DNA of 64,000 nucleotides from CAZVFX01 sp964626565 (GTDB lineage Bacteria; Myxococcota_A; UBA9042; CAIXZC01), in the NCBI GenBank assembly GCA_964626565.1, contig CAZVFX010000003.1, forward strand, positions 52,352 through 116,351. Reading direction: 5' to 3'. Shown here in pieces: positions 16,911-26,388 of the stretch. The translations under genes and the position numbers were made by a program. The notes below the pieces were generated by a model, which made no database searches, was not told the DNA's origin, and saw only the letters and a program-made list of their open reading frames with translations. The first letter of the stretch is position 1, and each line of letters opens with the position of its first letter.

Positions 16911-18395
16911 TCAGCAGTCAGCCGGGCAGCTCGCCATGGTTTCCGTCGCGCCGCAGACGCCGTCGCCGCAGGGGCCGCAATCATCCGCACAGTTGGCCGG
17001 CGTCTCGGGGCCGTCGCAAATGGCATCGCCGCAGGAAGCTGTGCAGTCCTGGGCACAGGATGCGAGGGTCTCGGAGAGAGCACATATCCCGTCCCCGCAC
17101 GACGCACAATCCAGGGGGCAACTGTTGGCAGTCTCGCCCGGATTGCATGCACCATCCCCGCACGGAGGCGTACAGTCAATCGGGCAGGTACCCACGGTTT
17201 CCCCTGCGTCACATGCGCCGTTAGCGCAGGTATCCTCACAATCCCAGGGGCATGCCACGGAGTCTTCCGTCAGGTTACACACGCCGTCGCCACAATCGCC
17301 ACAATCGGCGGGGCAGGCTGCTGCGTTCTCATCGGCCTGGCAGATGGAATCACCGCAGAAAGGCATGCAGTCGAGGGGACAGGTGCCGGGTCCATCCTCG
17401 TGGACCCCGCATATGCCGTCGCCGCAAGGGCCGCAGTCGTGGGGACACAACGGCACCGATTCGGTGAGCTCACATTTGCCGTTTCCGCAGACGCCGGCAC
17501 AGCCGGGCACCTCCGCGCCGGGCACACAAACACCCACCTCGCAGTGGTCTCCGGCAGTACACTGATTGCCGTCGTCGCAGGGCACACCATTGAGGGGTTG
17601 GTGAACACAACCGCCGAAGGCATCACAAGTGTCGGAGGTGCACGCCTCACCATCATCGCAGTCGATGGTGGTCCCGGCAACGCACTGCCCGTTGATACAA
17701 CTATCGCCGGTAGTGCACGGGTCCCCGTCCTCACATTGGCCTTCCAGAACGGTGTGCATGCAACCTTCCACCGGGTCACAATAGTCATCTGTGCACCAGT
17801 TGTTGTCGTCACAGGTGTTGGCCTGGCCGCCAAGGCACTCCCCCGCTTCGCACTGCTCGCCCACGGTGCACGGGTCCCCATCCTCGCACAAGTTGGTGTT
17901 GGGAGGGTTGATGCACCCTTCATCGGGAGCACAAAGGTCGTCGGTGCAGGGGTTGTCGTCCGCGCAATCAAGAGGCTCGGTGCCCGGCTTGCAGGCCCCT
18001 TGTTCGCAGAAGTCGCCGTTGGTACAGGGGTTGCCGTCGTCGCACTCACCTTCCGACAGGCTGAACGCACACTCTCCGGAAGGGGTGCAATACCCTTCGG
18101 TGCACGGGTTATCATCGCCACAGCCGGTGTCCACGACACACGTGCCGCCACAACCGTCGTGGTCGCCGCAGCTCTTATCTTCACAGTCGGGAACACACTC
18201 ACCCTCGTCGGGTTTCACGTCGGCGCCGCCCGTGTCACTGCCCCCACCGGTGTCAACCGTAACATCATCACCGGCAACTTCCGTCGCAACTTCCGGTGTG
18301 AAGCCGGCGTCGTCATCGCCGCCACCGTCACCTCCGCCGCAGGCAGAAAGGGAAAGAACGAGTGCTGCGCTCCACCAGATGACTGCTCCTCGCAT
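16911..18395 (-). CDS. Cysteine-rich lipoprotein with CDDGxPCT and CGDGxC repeats (D)
   Basis: The 494-residue lipoprotein has a hydrophobic signal with LSAC (Cys ~19) followed by Gly/Asp-rich sequence. One CGDHDGCGGTC unit is followed by repeats of CDDGNPCTxGDxCxxGxC (residues ~85-300), a motif common in myxobacterial surface proteins. Nine units of CGDGxCxxxExxxxCPxDC then run to the C-terminus. No catalytic domain is present. GGAGG lies six bases before the ATG, and the gene begins 25 bases after the upstream 1,271-residue lipoprotein gene, so the two are probably cotranscribed. Nearly all mass is disulfide-rich repeat; a structural or adhesive role is inferred. Confidence 0.82.
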   Translation of the reverse strand: MRGAVIWWSAALVLSLSACGGGDGGGDDDAGFTPEVATEVAGDDVTVDTGGGSDTGGADVKPDEGECVPDCEDKSCGDHDGCGGTCVVDTGCGDDNPCTEGYCTPSGECAFSLSEGECDDGNPCTNGDFCEQGACKPGTEPLDCADDNPCTDDLCAPDEGCINPPNTNLCEDGDPCTVGEQCEAGECLGGQANTCDDNNWCTDDYCDPVEGCMHTVLEGQCEDGDPCTTGDSCINGQCVAGTTIDCDDGEACTSDTCDAFGGCVHQPLNGVPCDDGNQCTAGDHCEVGVCVPGAEVPGCAGVCGNGKCELTESVPLCPHDCGPCGDGICGVHEDGPGTCPLDCMPFCGDSICQADENAAACPADCGDCGDGVCNLTEDSVACPWDCEDTCANGACDAGETVGTCPIDCTPPCGDGACNPGETANSCPLDCASCGDGICALSETLASCAQDCTASCGDAICDGPETPANCADDCGPCGDGVCGATETMASCPADC

Positions 18396-18420
18396 GGCAA
18401 TCCTCCCGTTTGATCTTTGC

Positions 18421-21400
18421 CTATCTTACAAAAATTTCGAGGTCGTTGAACAGAACATATTCAGGGCTCGATTGATCTTCGACGCCCCACCGTAGGATAT
18501 TGGACTCCGCCACCGGGGTGTTGAAGGTGTAATACTTGGACGTGCCGCCGGAATTCCAGTCCCCGCCCCACTGCCCCCCGGTCTTGAGCACCGTTCCGGG
18601 AGTGCCGAACATAACATACCCGTTGGAGCCGTTGCCCGTCTTTCCCCAGGAGCCGGCGTTCCAGTTGTCGTCGTGATGGATGCCGCTTCCGCCGTAACCG
18701 CGCCAGCTCCCCCTCACTTCCGAAAAGGTGAACATAGTGTCGATTTCGAAGTACACCAGCTTGTCCCCGCCGCCGTTGTTGCTGCCGATGGCGAAAGAAG
18801 GGTTGTCCCCGTCGGTGACCACCGTATAGCCCGGTCCCACGATCACCTTGGCCTCATGTGGGAAATGCTGATAGCTGTTCACTCCGCCCACGTCCCCGGT
18901 GCTGGAAATCAGGGTCCACCCTCCCCCGTTGGTATCCATGTCGCAATAAACCTCGAAGGGATCGACACCGCCGATGCCGTCCGGATCCAGGGTGTACAAC
19001 CCGCTCTCAGCGTTGGGGCTCTCGTCCAGGAAGTCTTTGCAGGACGAGATGGTGCAGCCGTTGTCCGCGATACCGCTGCAATCGTCGTCCAGGCCGTTGT
19101 CGCAGATCTCCTCGGCCTCATGGTTAATGTCAGGGTCGGTTGGAGCACAGTCGGTGATGTCGGGATCGTTGTCGTTGTCGTCATCCGGATCCACGCAGTC
19201 GGCCAGTCCGTCGGCGTCGCTGTCCGGGAAACCGTCGTCGATGCCGCCGTTGCAGTTGTTGTCCAGACCGTCGCATTCCTCAGGCTGCGAACCTTCCATC
19301 GGATCACATTCCACCTCCTGCCCTTCTGCACAAAGAGGCGTGGAGTGGAGGCATTCTCCAAGGCCGCAGGAGAGCATCCCCAGCCCCTCATCAAGGAGGC
19401 CGTCACAGTCGTTGTCAACCCCGTCACATTCCTCTGCCACCGCCCCTTCCTTTGGATCACACACCTGGGGGACCCCGTCCGCACAGTTCTGGACGATGTG
19501 GGTGCATACTCCCTGGCCGCACGAAGTCGACCCGAGTCCGTCATCCTCCAGACCGTTGCAGTCGTTGTCCAGGCCGTCGCAAATCTCCGGGGCAACGCCC
19601 AGGAAGGGGTCGCACACCGCGATCTTTCCATCAACGCAATAATCCTGCTCGTGAAAACACTCGCCTTTGCCGCACTGCACCGAACCGAGGTCTTCGTCCA
19701 CCGCGTCATCGCAATCGTTGTCCTGGCCGTCACAGACCTCGGCCGCCGCCCCTTCCATGGGATTGCACACCTGCGGCACACCGCCCACGCACACCGGCAC
19801 CGTGTTCTCGCACGCGCCCAGACCGCAGGTAATCTGGCCCAGATTCTCATCCACCTGTCCGTCGCAATCGTTGTCGATTCCGTCGCATATTTCTACACCA
19901 ACACCCTCCTCCGCGTTGCAGTCTTGTGGGATGCCACCGACGCAATTCTGAACGGTGTGAAGGCAAACGCCGAGCCCGCAGGTGGTGGTGCCCAGGTCTT
20001 CATCGACCAGGCCGTCGCAGTCGTTGTCGTTTCCATCACATTTTTCGAGCTCAACACCCTCCATCGCCTCGCAGACTTGAGGGATACCACCGACGCAATT
20101 GTCAACGGTATGATTGCACACACCCAGGCCGCAGGTGGTGGTGCCCAAATCCTCATCCACACTATCATCGCAGTCGTTGTCAAGGCCGTCGCACACTTCC
20201 ATGGCCGCGGGGTTGATGGTCGCATCGAGGGGAGCGCAGTCCGCGTCGTCGGAATGACCGTCGTTGTCGTCATCAAGATCGGTACAGTCTTTGAGCCCAT
20301 CCAGGTCGCTATCGTTAAAACCCTCGTCGATGAGGCCGTTGCAGTTGTTGTCTACGCCGTCGCAAACCTCCTGGGCGCCGGGATTCACGTTGGGGTCGAG
20401 CGGAGCGCAGTCTTCTGCGTCGGGGGTGCCGTCGCCGTCCTTGTCCCCCTCACACGCATCCCCCACGCCGTCATTGTCGCTATCCTCCTGCCCCGGGTTC
20501 TCTACACCAACACAATTGTCCGCGCTGTCTTCCACGCCGTCTCCGTCCAGGTCGTCGTCGCACGCGTCGCCCAGACCATCCCCGTCGATGTCCGACTGTT
20601 GCGTGTTTTTTACGCCAACACAGTTGTCCGCGCTATCGGGTATTGCATCTCCGTCAGCGTCGGGGTCGCAAGCATCGCCCAGGCCATCCTCATCCAGGTC
20701 CTCCTGGCCCGGATTCTCCACGCCAACACAATTATCCGCACTGTCGGCGACGCCGTCGTCGTCGGCGTCGTCGTCCACGCAGTCAGCCACACCATCTCCA
20801 TCGATATCCGGGAATCCGTCGTCCACATCCCCGTCACAATCGTTGTCCAGGCCGTCGCAGATTTCGGCCGCACCAGGGAACACCGACGCATCAGTCGGCG
20901 CACAGTCGGCGCCATCAACGACGCCATCGTTGTCGTCATCTTCGTCCACGCAGTCCTTCCACCCGTCCGCGTCGGTGTCGGTGGACCCTTCATCCACTAT
21001 GAAGTTGCAGTTGTTGTCCTTGCCGTCGCACAACTCCTCGGCGCCGGGATGGATGTCCTGGTCGAAAGGAGCACAGTCCTCCGCATCCGAGGTCTGGTCG
21101 TTGTCGTCGTCCAGGTCGCAGACGTCGCCAAAATTGTCCAGGTCATTGTCCTCCTGCCCCGGGTTGTTCACGCCAACACAGTTATCCGCGCTGTCGACGA
21201 TGCCATCTCCATCTTTGTCGGTCTCCATGCAGTCAGCGATCCCATCGTCGTCGGTATCTTCGAAACCCTCGTCGGTGGCGCCGTCGCAATCGTTGTCCTC
21301 GCCGTCGCAGCTTTCCGCGTGCGCCTCTTCTCCTTCGCACACCAGTTTGCCCTGGTCGCACGCATACTCTCCGGCACAGGTGCCGAACTCGTTGGCCACC

Positions 21401-22236
21401 AGGCAGGCGTCGCCCCCGGTGTCCTCGTCAATTTCGCCGTCGCAGTCGTCGTCCTGACCGTTACACTCGTCCACTTCCGGCTCAGGTGCCGAACAAGGGG
21501 TCAGGCCATCCGCCATGCACTGGCGGTCGCCGAAACATCTACCCCACTCGTTTTCCGCGAAACAATCAGTGGCCGCACCTTCATCAATGTACCACTGGTT
21601 GCACTCACATTCTCCCTGGGACCGCGTGCACTGAGTCACCGCTCCGCCGGCCACATCTTTGCCATCGCCACAGTAGTAGCCTGCCGGGCAATCTTCGTCA
21701 TCGTCACAATTGGCGCCACAGAAGTTTCCACCTTCCCCGTAATCTACGCAGGACTGCCCGGCGTCGACGCCGTTGGTCCAACATTCGTCGTTCTGCGTAC
21801 ACGGCCGGCACAGGTCAACCATGGTAGGTACGCAAATGAACACCTGGTCCGGCATGCTCGGAGGGTGCAGGAAACAACTCCAGTCGAAGGGGCACTCTTC
21901 CACGCAGGAGATGGTACACTGCATCCCGTCCGCGGTCTGGATACAGAATCCCGAGTCGCAGTCAGCCGCTCCCTCGCACGGATACCCCGCCGCGCCTGGC
22001 TCAGGCCCGCACGCATCCCCGCACACGTCCGCCAACGCTTCTCCGAAGTCCCAACCGTCGGTTTTCGCGTCTTCGTCCAGCGACTCAGGCTCCACCCCGG
22101 CGTCGTCGGCCACCTCAGCCGGTGCAAAGCCGTCCCCGGCATCGACACCACCAAGGTCCTCAGACACCGTAACCGCACCGTCGCCACAAGCCATCGACAA
22201 GACAACCGCTGCAAAAAGAACAATCCCTATTCTCAT
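18421..22236 (-). CDS. Cysteine-rich lipoprotein with TSP3/MopE-type repeats and a fibrinogen-like C-terminal domain (E)
   Basis: This 1,271-residue protein has a signal ending LSMAC (Cys17) and the shared cysteine-rich head at ~86-300. Next come many Asp-rich calcium-binding repeats of thrombospondin type 3 form (DxDxDGxxDxxDNC) interleaved with CDGxDNDCDGxxDE metal-binding motifs, then a series of DLGTTTCGLGVC units. The last ~220 residues start SCKDFLD...GLYTLDPDG and contain VYCDM...GGGWTLI, the fibrinogen-like YCDxxxxGGGW signature. Such modules bind ligands on animal cells and also occur in bacterial surface proteins. The chosen ATG removes 42 unconvincing N-terminal codons and gives a proper signal. 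It opens the leftward lipoprotein run. Confidence 0.85.
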   Translation of the reverse strand: MRIGIVLFAAVVLSMACGDGAVTVSEDLGGVDAGDGFAPAEVADDAGVEPESLDEDAKTDGWDFGEALADVCGDACGPEPGAAGYPCEGAADCDSGFCIQTADGMQCTISCVEECPFDWSCFLHPPSMPDQVFICVPTMVDLCRPCTQNDECWTNGVDAGQSCVDYGEGGNFCGANCDDDEDCPAGYYCGDGKDVAGGAVTQCTRSQGECECNQWYIDEGAATDCFAENEWGRCFGDRQCMADGLTPCSAPEPEVDECNGQDDDCDGEIDEDTGGDACLVANEFGTCAGEYACDQGKLVCEGEEAHAESCDGEDNDCDGATDEGFEDTDDDGIADCMETDKDGDGIVDSADNCVGVNNPGQEDNDLDNFGDVCDLDDDNDQTSDAEDCAPFDQDIHPGAEELCDGKDNNCNFIVDEGSTDTDADGWKDCVDEDDDNDGVVDGADCAPTDASVFPGAAEICDGLDNDCDGDVDDGFPDIDGDGVADCVDDDADDDGVADSADNCVGVENPGQEDLDEDGLGDACDPDADGDAIPDSADNCVGVKNTQQSDIDGDGLGDACDDDLDGDGVEDSADNCVGVENPGQEDSDNDGVGDACEGDKDGDGTPDAEDCAPLDPNVNPGAQEVCDGVDNNCNGLIDEGFNDSDLDGLKDCTDLDDDNDGHSDDADCAPLDATINPAAMEVCDGLDNDCDDSVDEDLGTTTCGLGVCNHTVDNCVGGIPQVCEAMEGVELEKCDGNDNDCDGLVDEDLGTTTCGLGVCLHTVQNCVGGIPQDCNAEEGVGVEICDGIDNDCDGQVDENLGQITCGLGACENTVPVCVGGVPQVCNPMEGAAAEVCDGQDNDCDDAVDEDLGSVQCGKGECFHEQDYCVDGKIAVCDPFLGVAPEICDGLDNDCNGLEDDGLGSTSCGQGVCTHIVQNCADGVPQVCDPKEGAVAEECDGVDNDCDGLLDEGLGMLSCGLGECLHSTPLCAEGQEVECDPMEGSQPEECDGLDNNCNGGIDDGFPDSDADGLADCVDPDDDNDNDPDITDCAPTDPDINHEAEEICDNGLDDDCSGIADNGCTISSCKDFLDESPNAESGLYTLDPDGIGGVDPFEVYCDMDTNGGGWTLISSTGDVGGVNSYQHFPHEAKVIVGPGYTVVTDGDNPSFAIGSNNGGGDKLVYFEIDTMFTFSEVRGSWRGYGGSGIHHDDNWNAGSWGKTGNGSNGYVMFGTPGTVLKTGGQWGGDWNSGGTSKYYTFNTPVAESNILRWGVEDQSSPEYVLFNDLEIFVR

Positions 22237-22339
22237 CCTCTCCCCCTGCTTCACCCTCGAACGCCAGCATGCGCCACATGTTCGCGCACGCAGCATGCGT
22301 TGCCAAATTTTCTGTTGGGCCCGGGGCTCACTGTTTCCG

Positions 22340-22369
22340 TTGCAATCCGCGTGCAAGGCCACCTATTCT
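22340..22369 (+). promoter_or_regulatory. Candidate promoter for the methyltransferase gene
   Basis: TTGCAA (22340-22345) and TATTCT (22364-22369) are 18 bases apart in the 214-base divergent region between lipoprotein E and the methyltransferase. The -10 lies 81 bases before the ATG. Elsewhere in this region AGCATGCG occurs twice as a direct repeat. Confidence 0.4.
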
Positions 22370-22450
22370 GGTAGCGTCGCATTTCAGGAAGAGGTTGAGG
22401 GAAGACCGAGAAGGAACAGTTGTAGGGCCGCCGGACAAGCAAGGAGTCTC

Positions 22451-23281
22451 ATGACCACATCCGACAACCACGAATCTCAGTACATGCACGGAGCAAACGC
22501 TGCCGAGCAGGAACGCCTCGAGCAGATGGGGACAATCCTGCCGGGGATCGAGTTCCTGCCTGAACTGAAACCGGGAATGCGCATTCTCGAAGTTGGCTGC
22601 GGAACGGGGAGCCTGGCGCGCCAGGTGGCCCGCAAAGTCACTCCCGGGGGAACGGTTGTCGGTGTTGACCGGCAGCAGGCGCAACTACACAGGGCCAGGC
22701 AACTGGCGGACGGAGAAGGGGTCGAGAACCTGTCCCTTCACCTGCAGGAGGCAACAAAGCTGGACTTCCCCGATGGGCAGTTCGACGGTGCGTACTGCCG
22801 GTTCGTCGTCGAGCACGTGCCCGATCCTGTGGTCCTGGTCCAAGAAATGATGCGGGTGGTCAAACCCGGGGGGTGGGTGTGCTGCTTTGAATGGGAGAAC
22901 GGCTGTTCGGTCATGTATCCGGACTGTCCCGCAGTGCAAACCGTGTGGCAGGCCGTGTACGATTTTCAACTCGGCCTCGGAGGCGACCCCCATATTGCCC
23001 GCAAACTGTACGGCATCCTGAACCGGGCGGGACTGACCGACGTTCAGGCCAGCGGACGCGCATGGAGCATCACGTCGAAAGACAGGGACAAGCTGCAAGT
23101 CTACGTTGGCAGCGCCCGGGAGATCATTCGCCAGACATGCGGCGGACTTCCGTCGGAGAAACAGGTTTCGCAAGAGTTGCTGCAACAGGCTGACGCCGAA
23201 TATGAGCAACTGTTGACTCATCCGGAAGCCTTCGCGATGGAAGGCTACGTGTACGCCACCGGCACCATCGCGCTCGGCTAA
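22451..23281 (+). CDS. Class I SAM-dependent methyltransferase
   Basis: The 276-residue protein has motif I ILEVGCGTGSLA near residue 49, the acidic GVDRQQ end of strand 2, the FDGAYCRFVVEHVPDP region typical of the Methyltransf_11/UbiE fold, and VVKPGGW at motif III. The substrate is not predictable; relatives methylate small molecules, quinones or metalloids. The true start is the ATG at 22451 after AAGGAG; the frame is open upstream but that part is antisense to lipoprotein E. It lies 132 bases before selD in the same orientation, so volatile methylation of selenium or sulfur species is possible but only inference. Confidence 0.85.
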   Translation: MTTSDNHESQYMHGANAAEQERLEQMGTILPGIEFLPELKPGMRILEVGCGTGSLARQVARKVTPGGTVVGVDRQQAQLHRARQLADGEGVENLSLHLQEATKLDFPDGQFDGAYCRFVVEHVPDPVVLVQEMMRVVKPGGWVCCFEWENGCSVMYPDCPAVQTVWQAVYDFQLGLGGDPHIARKLYGILNRAGLTDVQASGRAWSITSKDRDKLQVYVGSAREIIRQTCGGLPSEKQVSQELLQQADAEYEQLLTHPEAFAMEGYVYATGTIALG

Positions 23282-23413
23282 CCATCCGACCCCTGAGCGT
23301 CAGCCATGGGCCGCCCCCAACACTCCAGCCAAAGAAATCCGCATAGTATCAATTCTTATTATGCATTGGGCTTATAGGCCAGAAAGGCCCATTATTCAGG
23401 TAGGAGGTGAACG

Positions 23414-24469
23414 ATGAATACCAGAAAGGATGTGCGACTGACCAAACACTCTCACTGTGCGGGGTGAGCGGCCAAGTTCGGTCCTACGGACCTCGCTCAG
23501 GTTCTGAGCGGCTTGCCTGCAATCACCGACCCCAACGTCCTGGTAGGGACCGCCACGGCTGACGACGCGGCGGTGTACCGCGTGTCGGATGATGTGGCGG
23601 TGATCGAGACGTTGGATTTCTTCACACCTATCGTCGACGACCCCTACATGTTCGGCGCCATTGCCGCGGCAAACTCCCTGAGCGATGTGTACGCCATGGG
23701 CGGGAAGCCTGTTCTGGCGCTCAACATAGTCGCGTTTCCCAGGGACAGCGCTCAGACTCCCATATGGGTGCTCAACGAGATACTCAAGGGCGGCTCCGAC
23801 AAGGCTGCCGAGGCGGGGATAAGTATCGTTGGCGGTCACACCATCGACGATCCCGGACCAAAGTACGGTTTGTCTGTGACCGGCCTTGTGCATCCCGACC
23901 GGATCTGGCGGAACACCGGGGCCAAGCCCGGCGACCGGCTGATTCTCACCAAGCCTCTTGGCATCGGCATCATCACCACGGCGTTGGGGGCCGGCGCGGC
24001 CAGCGAGAAGTGGACGCAGGGCGCAATCGACTACATGGCCGAGCTCAACGGCCCGGCCGCGGCGGTGGCGGCCGAGGTAGGAGTGCGGGCTTGCACCGAT
24101 ATTACCGGCTTCGGGTTCCTGGGTCATTTGCACGAGATGCTTGGAAGCGAGGGGCTGGGTGCGAGAGTCTCCGCATCCTCGGTTCCGGTGTTGGAAGGCG
24201 CGCACGAGCTGGCACTGGCCGGGCACGTGCCGGGAGGCTCCCGGCGCAACCGGGAATCGCTCTCGGACCGTGTGTTGTTCCATGGTGCGGTGGCAGAAGA
24301 AGACCACCTCGTTCTGAGCGACGCCCAGACTTCGGGCGGACTGCTATTCGCAGTTGATGAATCAAAGGCCGGCGAGTTGGTTTCAGGGCTTGAGTTGGCC
24401 GGGGCCCTCGCAGCCGACGTCGGCGAGTTCTACAAGTCAAAGGCGGCGCTGATTGAGGTTGTTCCGTAG
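23414..24469 (+). CDS. selD: Selenide, water dikinase SelD with selenocysteine at codon 18 (UGA)
   Basis: Reading UGA at 23465-23467 as selenocysteine gives a full 351-residue SelD. It makes selenophosphate from selenide and ATP for selenocysteine and 2-selenouridine synthesis. The N-terminus reads RLTKHSHCAG-Sec-AAK; Sec18 aligns with E. coli Cys17 and Lys21 with the catalytic lysine. Downstream are DPNVLVG, DDAAVY, the DFFTPIVDDP loop, AMGGKP, GGHTIDDP, TKPLGIG, DITGFGFLGH and DPQTSGG-like DAQTSGG, all SelD hallmarks. AGGAGGTGAACG precedes ATG 23414. Treating UGA as stop leaves an 11-kDa-shorter story: a fragment from TTG 23513 lacking the active site. A hairpin immediately after the UGA supports recoding. 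TauE/SafE follows after 23 bases. Confidence 0.95.
23465..23498 (+). promoter_or_regulatory. Putative bacterial SECIS hairpin in selD
   Basis: Starting at the recoded UGA, GAGCG (23466-23470) can pair with CGCTC (23494-23498) and, above an internal loop, GGTCC (23480-23484) pairs with GGACC (23488-23492) around a three-base TAC loop. An unpaired U (23493) interrupts the 3' side. Size and position immediately downstream of UGA fit SelB-binding bacterial SECIS elements. Confidence 0.75.
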
Positions 24470-24492
24470 TTCTTTCTTCTTTGGGGGAGTAG

Positions 24493-25275
24493 ATGGGCGA
24501 GTACGCGCTGGTACTGTTGCTTGGATTTGCCATCAGTCTGGTTTCCGGGCTGCTGGGAATCGGTGGCGGCATTGTCATGGCGCCGGCCTTGCTCTATCTT
24601 CCGCCCTTTCTTGGCGTTGCCGGATACGACATGAAGCAGGTGGCTGGACTCACCATCACTCAGGGCCTCGCCGCGTGCGTGTCCGCGGCGCTGCGGCATG
24701 ACAAACATCGCCAGGTGAATTGGCGGCTCGTAAGGTGGATGGGACCTGCGATACTGGTGACCGCGCTGACAGGCTCGGTGGTTTCCAAGTGGACCGCCAG
24801 CGCGACCCTACTCCTGGTGTTCGCCGGCCTTGCCGCCGTAGCTGCAGTCCTGATGTTCTTTGCAAGTCGCGAGGAGTCCAGGCCGGCGGGCGCTGACCCT
24901 AACGCCTTCAGTGTGCCGGTGGCTGTTGCAATTGCGGCGACAGTGGGCGCGCTTGGAGGCATGGTGGGCCAGGGCGGTTCATTCATCCTGATACCGCTCA
25001 TACTCGTCTTTCTACGTCTGCCTACCAGAATGGTCATCGGCACTAATCTGGCCCTTGTGGCCTTCGCCTCCCTCGCCGGATTTGTCGGCAAAATGGCCAC
25101 CAACCAGATTCTTCTCCTCCCCGCCCTCTTCCTGGTGGCGGGCGCAATCCCCGGGGCACAACTCGGCAGCGTGCTCAGCCAACAGACCCAGGCCGTTTGG
25201 CTGAGGCGGGCGCTCACCCTCGTGATATTCGCGTTGGCGGTTGGAATCGGCGCTCACGCCATCGGCCAATCGTGA
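24493..25275 (+). CDS. TauE/SafE-family membrane transporter
   Basis: The 260-residue permease has about eight hydrophobic helices and the two family repeats: GLLGIGGGIVMAPALL near residue 20 and GALGGMVGQGGSFILIPL near 155. TauE/SafE proteins export or import sulfite, sulfoacetate and related organosulfur anions. It starts 23 bases after selD with GGGGGAG close to the ATG, so the pair is probably one transcript. Linkage to SelD suggests a sulfur or selenium oxyanion, but the family is broad. Confidence 0.85.
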   Translation: MGEYALVLLLGFAISLVSGLLGIGGGIVMAPALLYLPPFLGVAGYDMKQVAGLTITQGLAACVSAALRHDKHRQVNWRLVRWMGPAILVTALTGSVVSKWTASATLLLVFAGLAAVAAVLMFFASREESRPAGADPNAFSVPVAVAIAATVGALGGMVGQGGSFILIPLILVFLRLPTRMVIGTNLALVAFASLAGFVGKMATNQILLLPALFLVAGAIPGAQLGSVLSQQTQAVWLRRALTLVIFALAVGIGAHAIGQS

Positions 25276-25290
25276 ACCGGCTCATCTCCC

Positions 25291-26178
25291 CTACCCGTTC
25301 AGCGTCGCCTCCATCAAGCCGATGAACGAACGCATCACCGGTGACAGGTGCTTGTCAAGGTGTTGCACAAGGTAGATTGGGCGCTTGAGGTTCAGACCCC
25401 CCACCCGGATCCTGCCCAACCGCCCACTGGCAATTTCGCCTTCCGCCGCGTGGATTGACATCAGGGAAACGCCAACACCCGCCGCGACCAGCGCCTTAAT
25501 CGCCTCGGAGGAACTCAACTCGATTACGTGGCCAAAATTGCATCCCGCTTCAGCGAACCAGGCTTCGGCCAGTCTTCGGGTGGCGGAGCCCCGCTCCCGG
25601 ACAACACATATTTCGTCGGACAGCTCCTCCGGAGCCACCAGCTTGCGCCGGACCAGCGGATGAGAGGGTTCGGAGATGCAGACTATCTCGTCCATGACCA
25701 CGGGCCGTGACGCCAGGACGGGACTCTGGGGCACCTCACCAATCAACCCCATGTCCAACTCGTTGCTGACAATCCCCTGTTCGATCACCCGGGAGTTCGC
25801 CACCGTGTAGCTCAACTCGCTATCCGGGTGCTGCCGATGAAAATCCCCTACCACTGACGGCAGCAGGCAGCATCCGGGGGTCGCGCTGGCGCCGATCCTC
25901 AGACGTCCCTTGCCGGCCTCGGCATATCCGCGCACCATCTCGGCAGCCCTTTCCATGGCGCCCAGCAGGCGCTCGGCCTCAGCCGCCAGCGTCTCCCCGG
26001 CGCCGGTGAGATGCAGCGCCTTGCCCAGTTGCTCGAAAAGCCGCACTCCCAGCTCTCGTTCCAACTCACGGATCCGACGGGATGCCGCCGGTTGCGAGAT
26101 ATACAACTCCTCGGCGGCACGGGTGTAGTTACGGTGCTTGCGCACAGCCAGAAAGGTCTGCAGGTGTACTGGATTCAT
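25291..26178 (-). CDS. LysR-family transcriptional regulator
   Basis: The 295-residue protein has the LysR winged helix at its N-terminus (HLQTFLAVRKHRNYTRAAEEL, then SQPAASRRIRELERELGVRLFEQ) and a two-lobed effector domain from ~90 (LRIGASATPGCCLLPSVVGDFHRQHP). Length is normal. It is convergent with the TauE/SafE gene, 15 bases from it, and divergent from the cysteine-rich lipoprotein gene at 26389. Regulation of either neighbour is possible. Its Cys-Cys in the effector lobe is unusual but unexplained. Confidence 0.9.
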   Translation of the reverse strand: MNPVHLQTFLAVRKHRNYTRAAEELYISQPAASRRIRELERELGVRLFEQLGKALHLTGAGETLAAEAERLLGAMERAAEMVRGYAEAGKGRLRIGASATPGCCLLPSVVGDFHRQHPDSELSYTVANSRVIEQGIVSNELDMGLIGEVPQSPVLASRPVVMDEIVCISEPSHPLVRRKLVAPEELSDEICVVRERGSATRRLAEAWFAEAGCNFGHVIELSSSEAIKALVAAGVGVSLMSIHAAEGEIASGRLGRIRVGGLNLKRPIYLVQHLDKHLSPVMRSFIGLMEATLNG

Positions 26179-26321
26179 TTTTTGCCCTCACCCCAACGAC
26201 AGCGCATAGTGCCTGCCGGATTCATTCGTTTCCTTTATAGTCACCCTACTCCCTCATCGTCAAGTCGGAGCGCACCCGGCGAGGAGCCGACGTGGCTGAC
26301 AGGGGAAACATATTTTCCGAC

Positions 26322-26350
26322 TTGGAAAACAAACCCCGGACGAATAGGAT
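26322..26350 (+). promoter_or_regulatory. Candidate promoter for lipoprotein F
   Basis: TTGGAA (26322-26327) and TAGGAT (26345-26350) are 17 bases apart, 38 bases upstream of the TTG start at 26389. A partly symmetric GGAAA-CATA-TTTTCC lies just upstream and could be a LysR or other operator. Confidence 0.45.
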
Positions 26351-26388
26351 GGATGCATGTTGGATGGAGCACCTCAGGAGGGTGAGCT

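Noticed and set aside
18673..22374. 1,233-codon open frame on the plus strand opposite lipoprotein E
   Set aside because: It is antisense to a coherent lipoprotein with signal peptide and recognisable repeats; Val/Ala-rich low-complexity translation results from Cys, Asp and Gly codons read in reverse.
23334..23362. TATTAT at 23357 as the selD promoter
   Set aside because: No convincing -35 box at the right distance; selD may be read from the methyltransferase promoter.
23465..23467. UGA as a real stop, with selD pseudogenised or starting at TTG 23513
   Set aside because: Conserved active-site context, correct phase, strong upstream ribosome binding site and a downstream hairpin favour selenocysteine.
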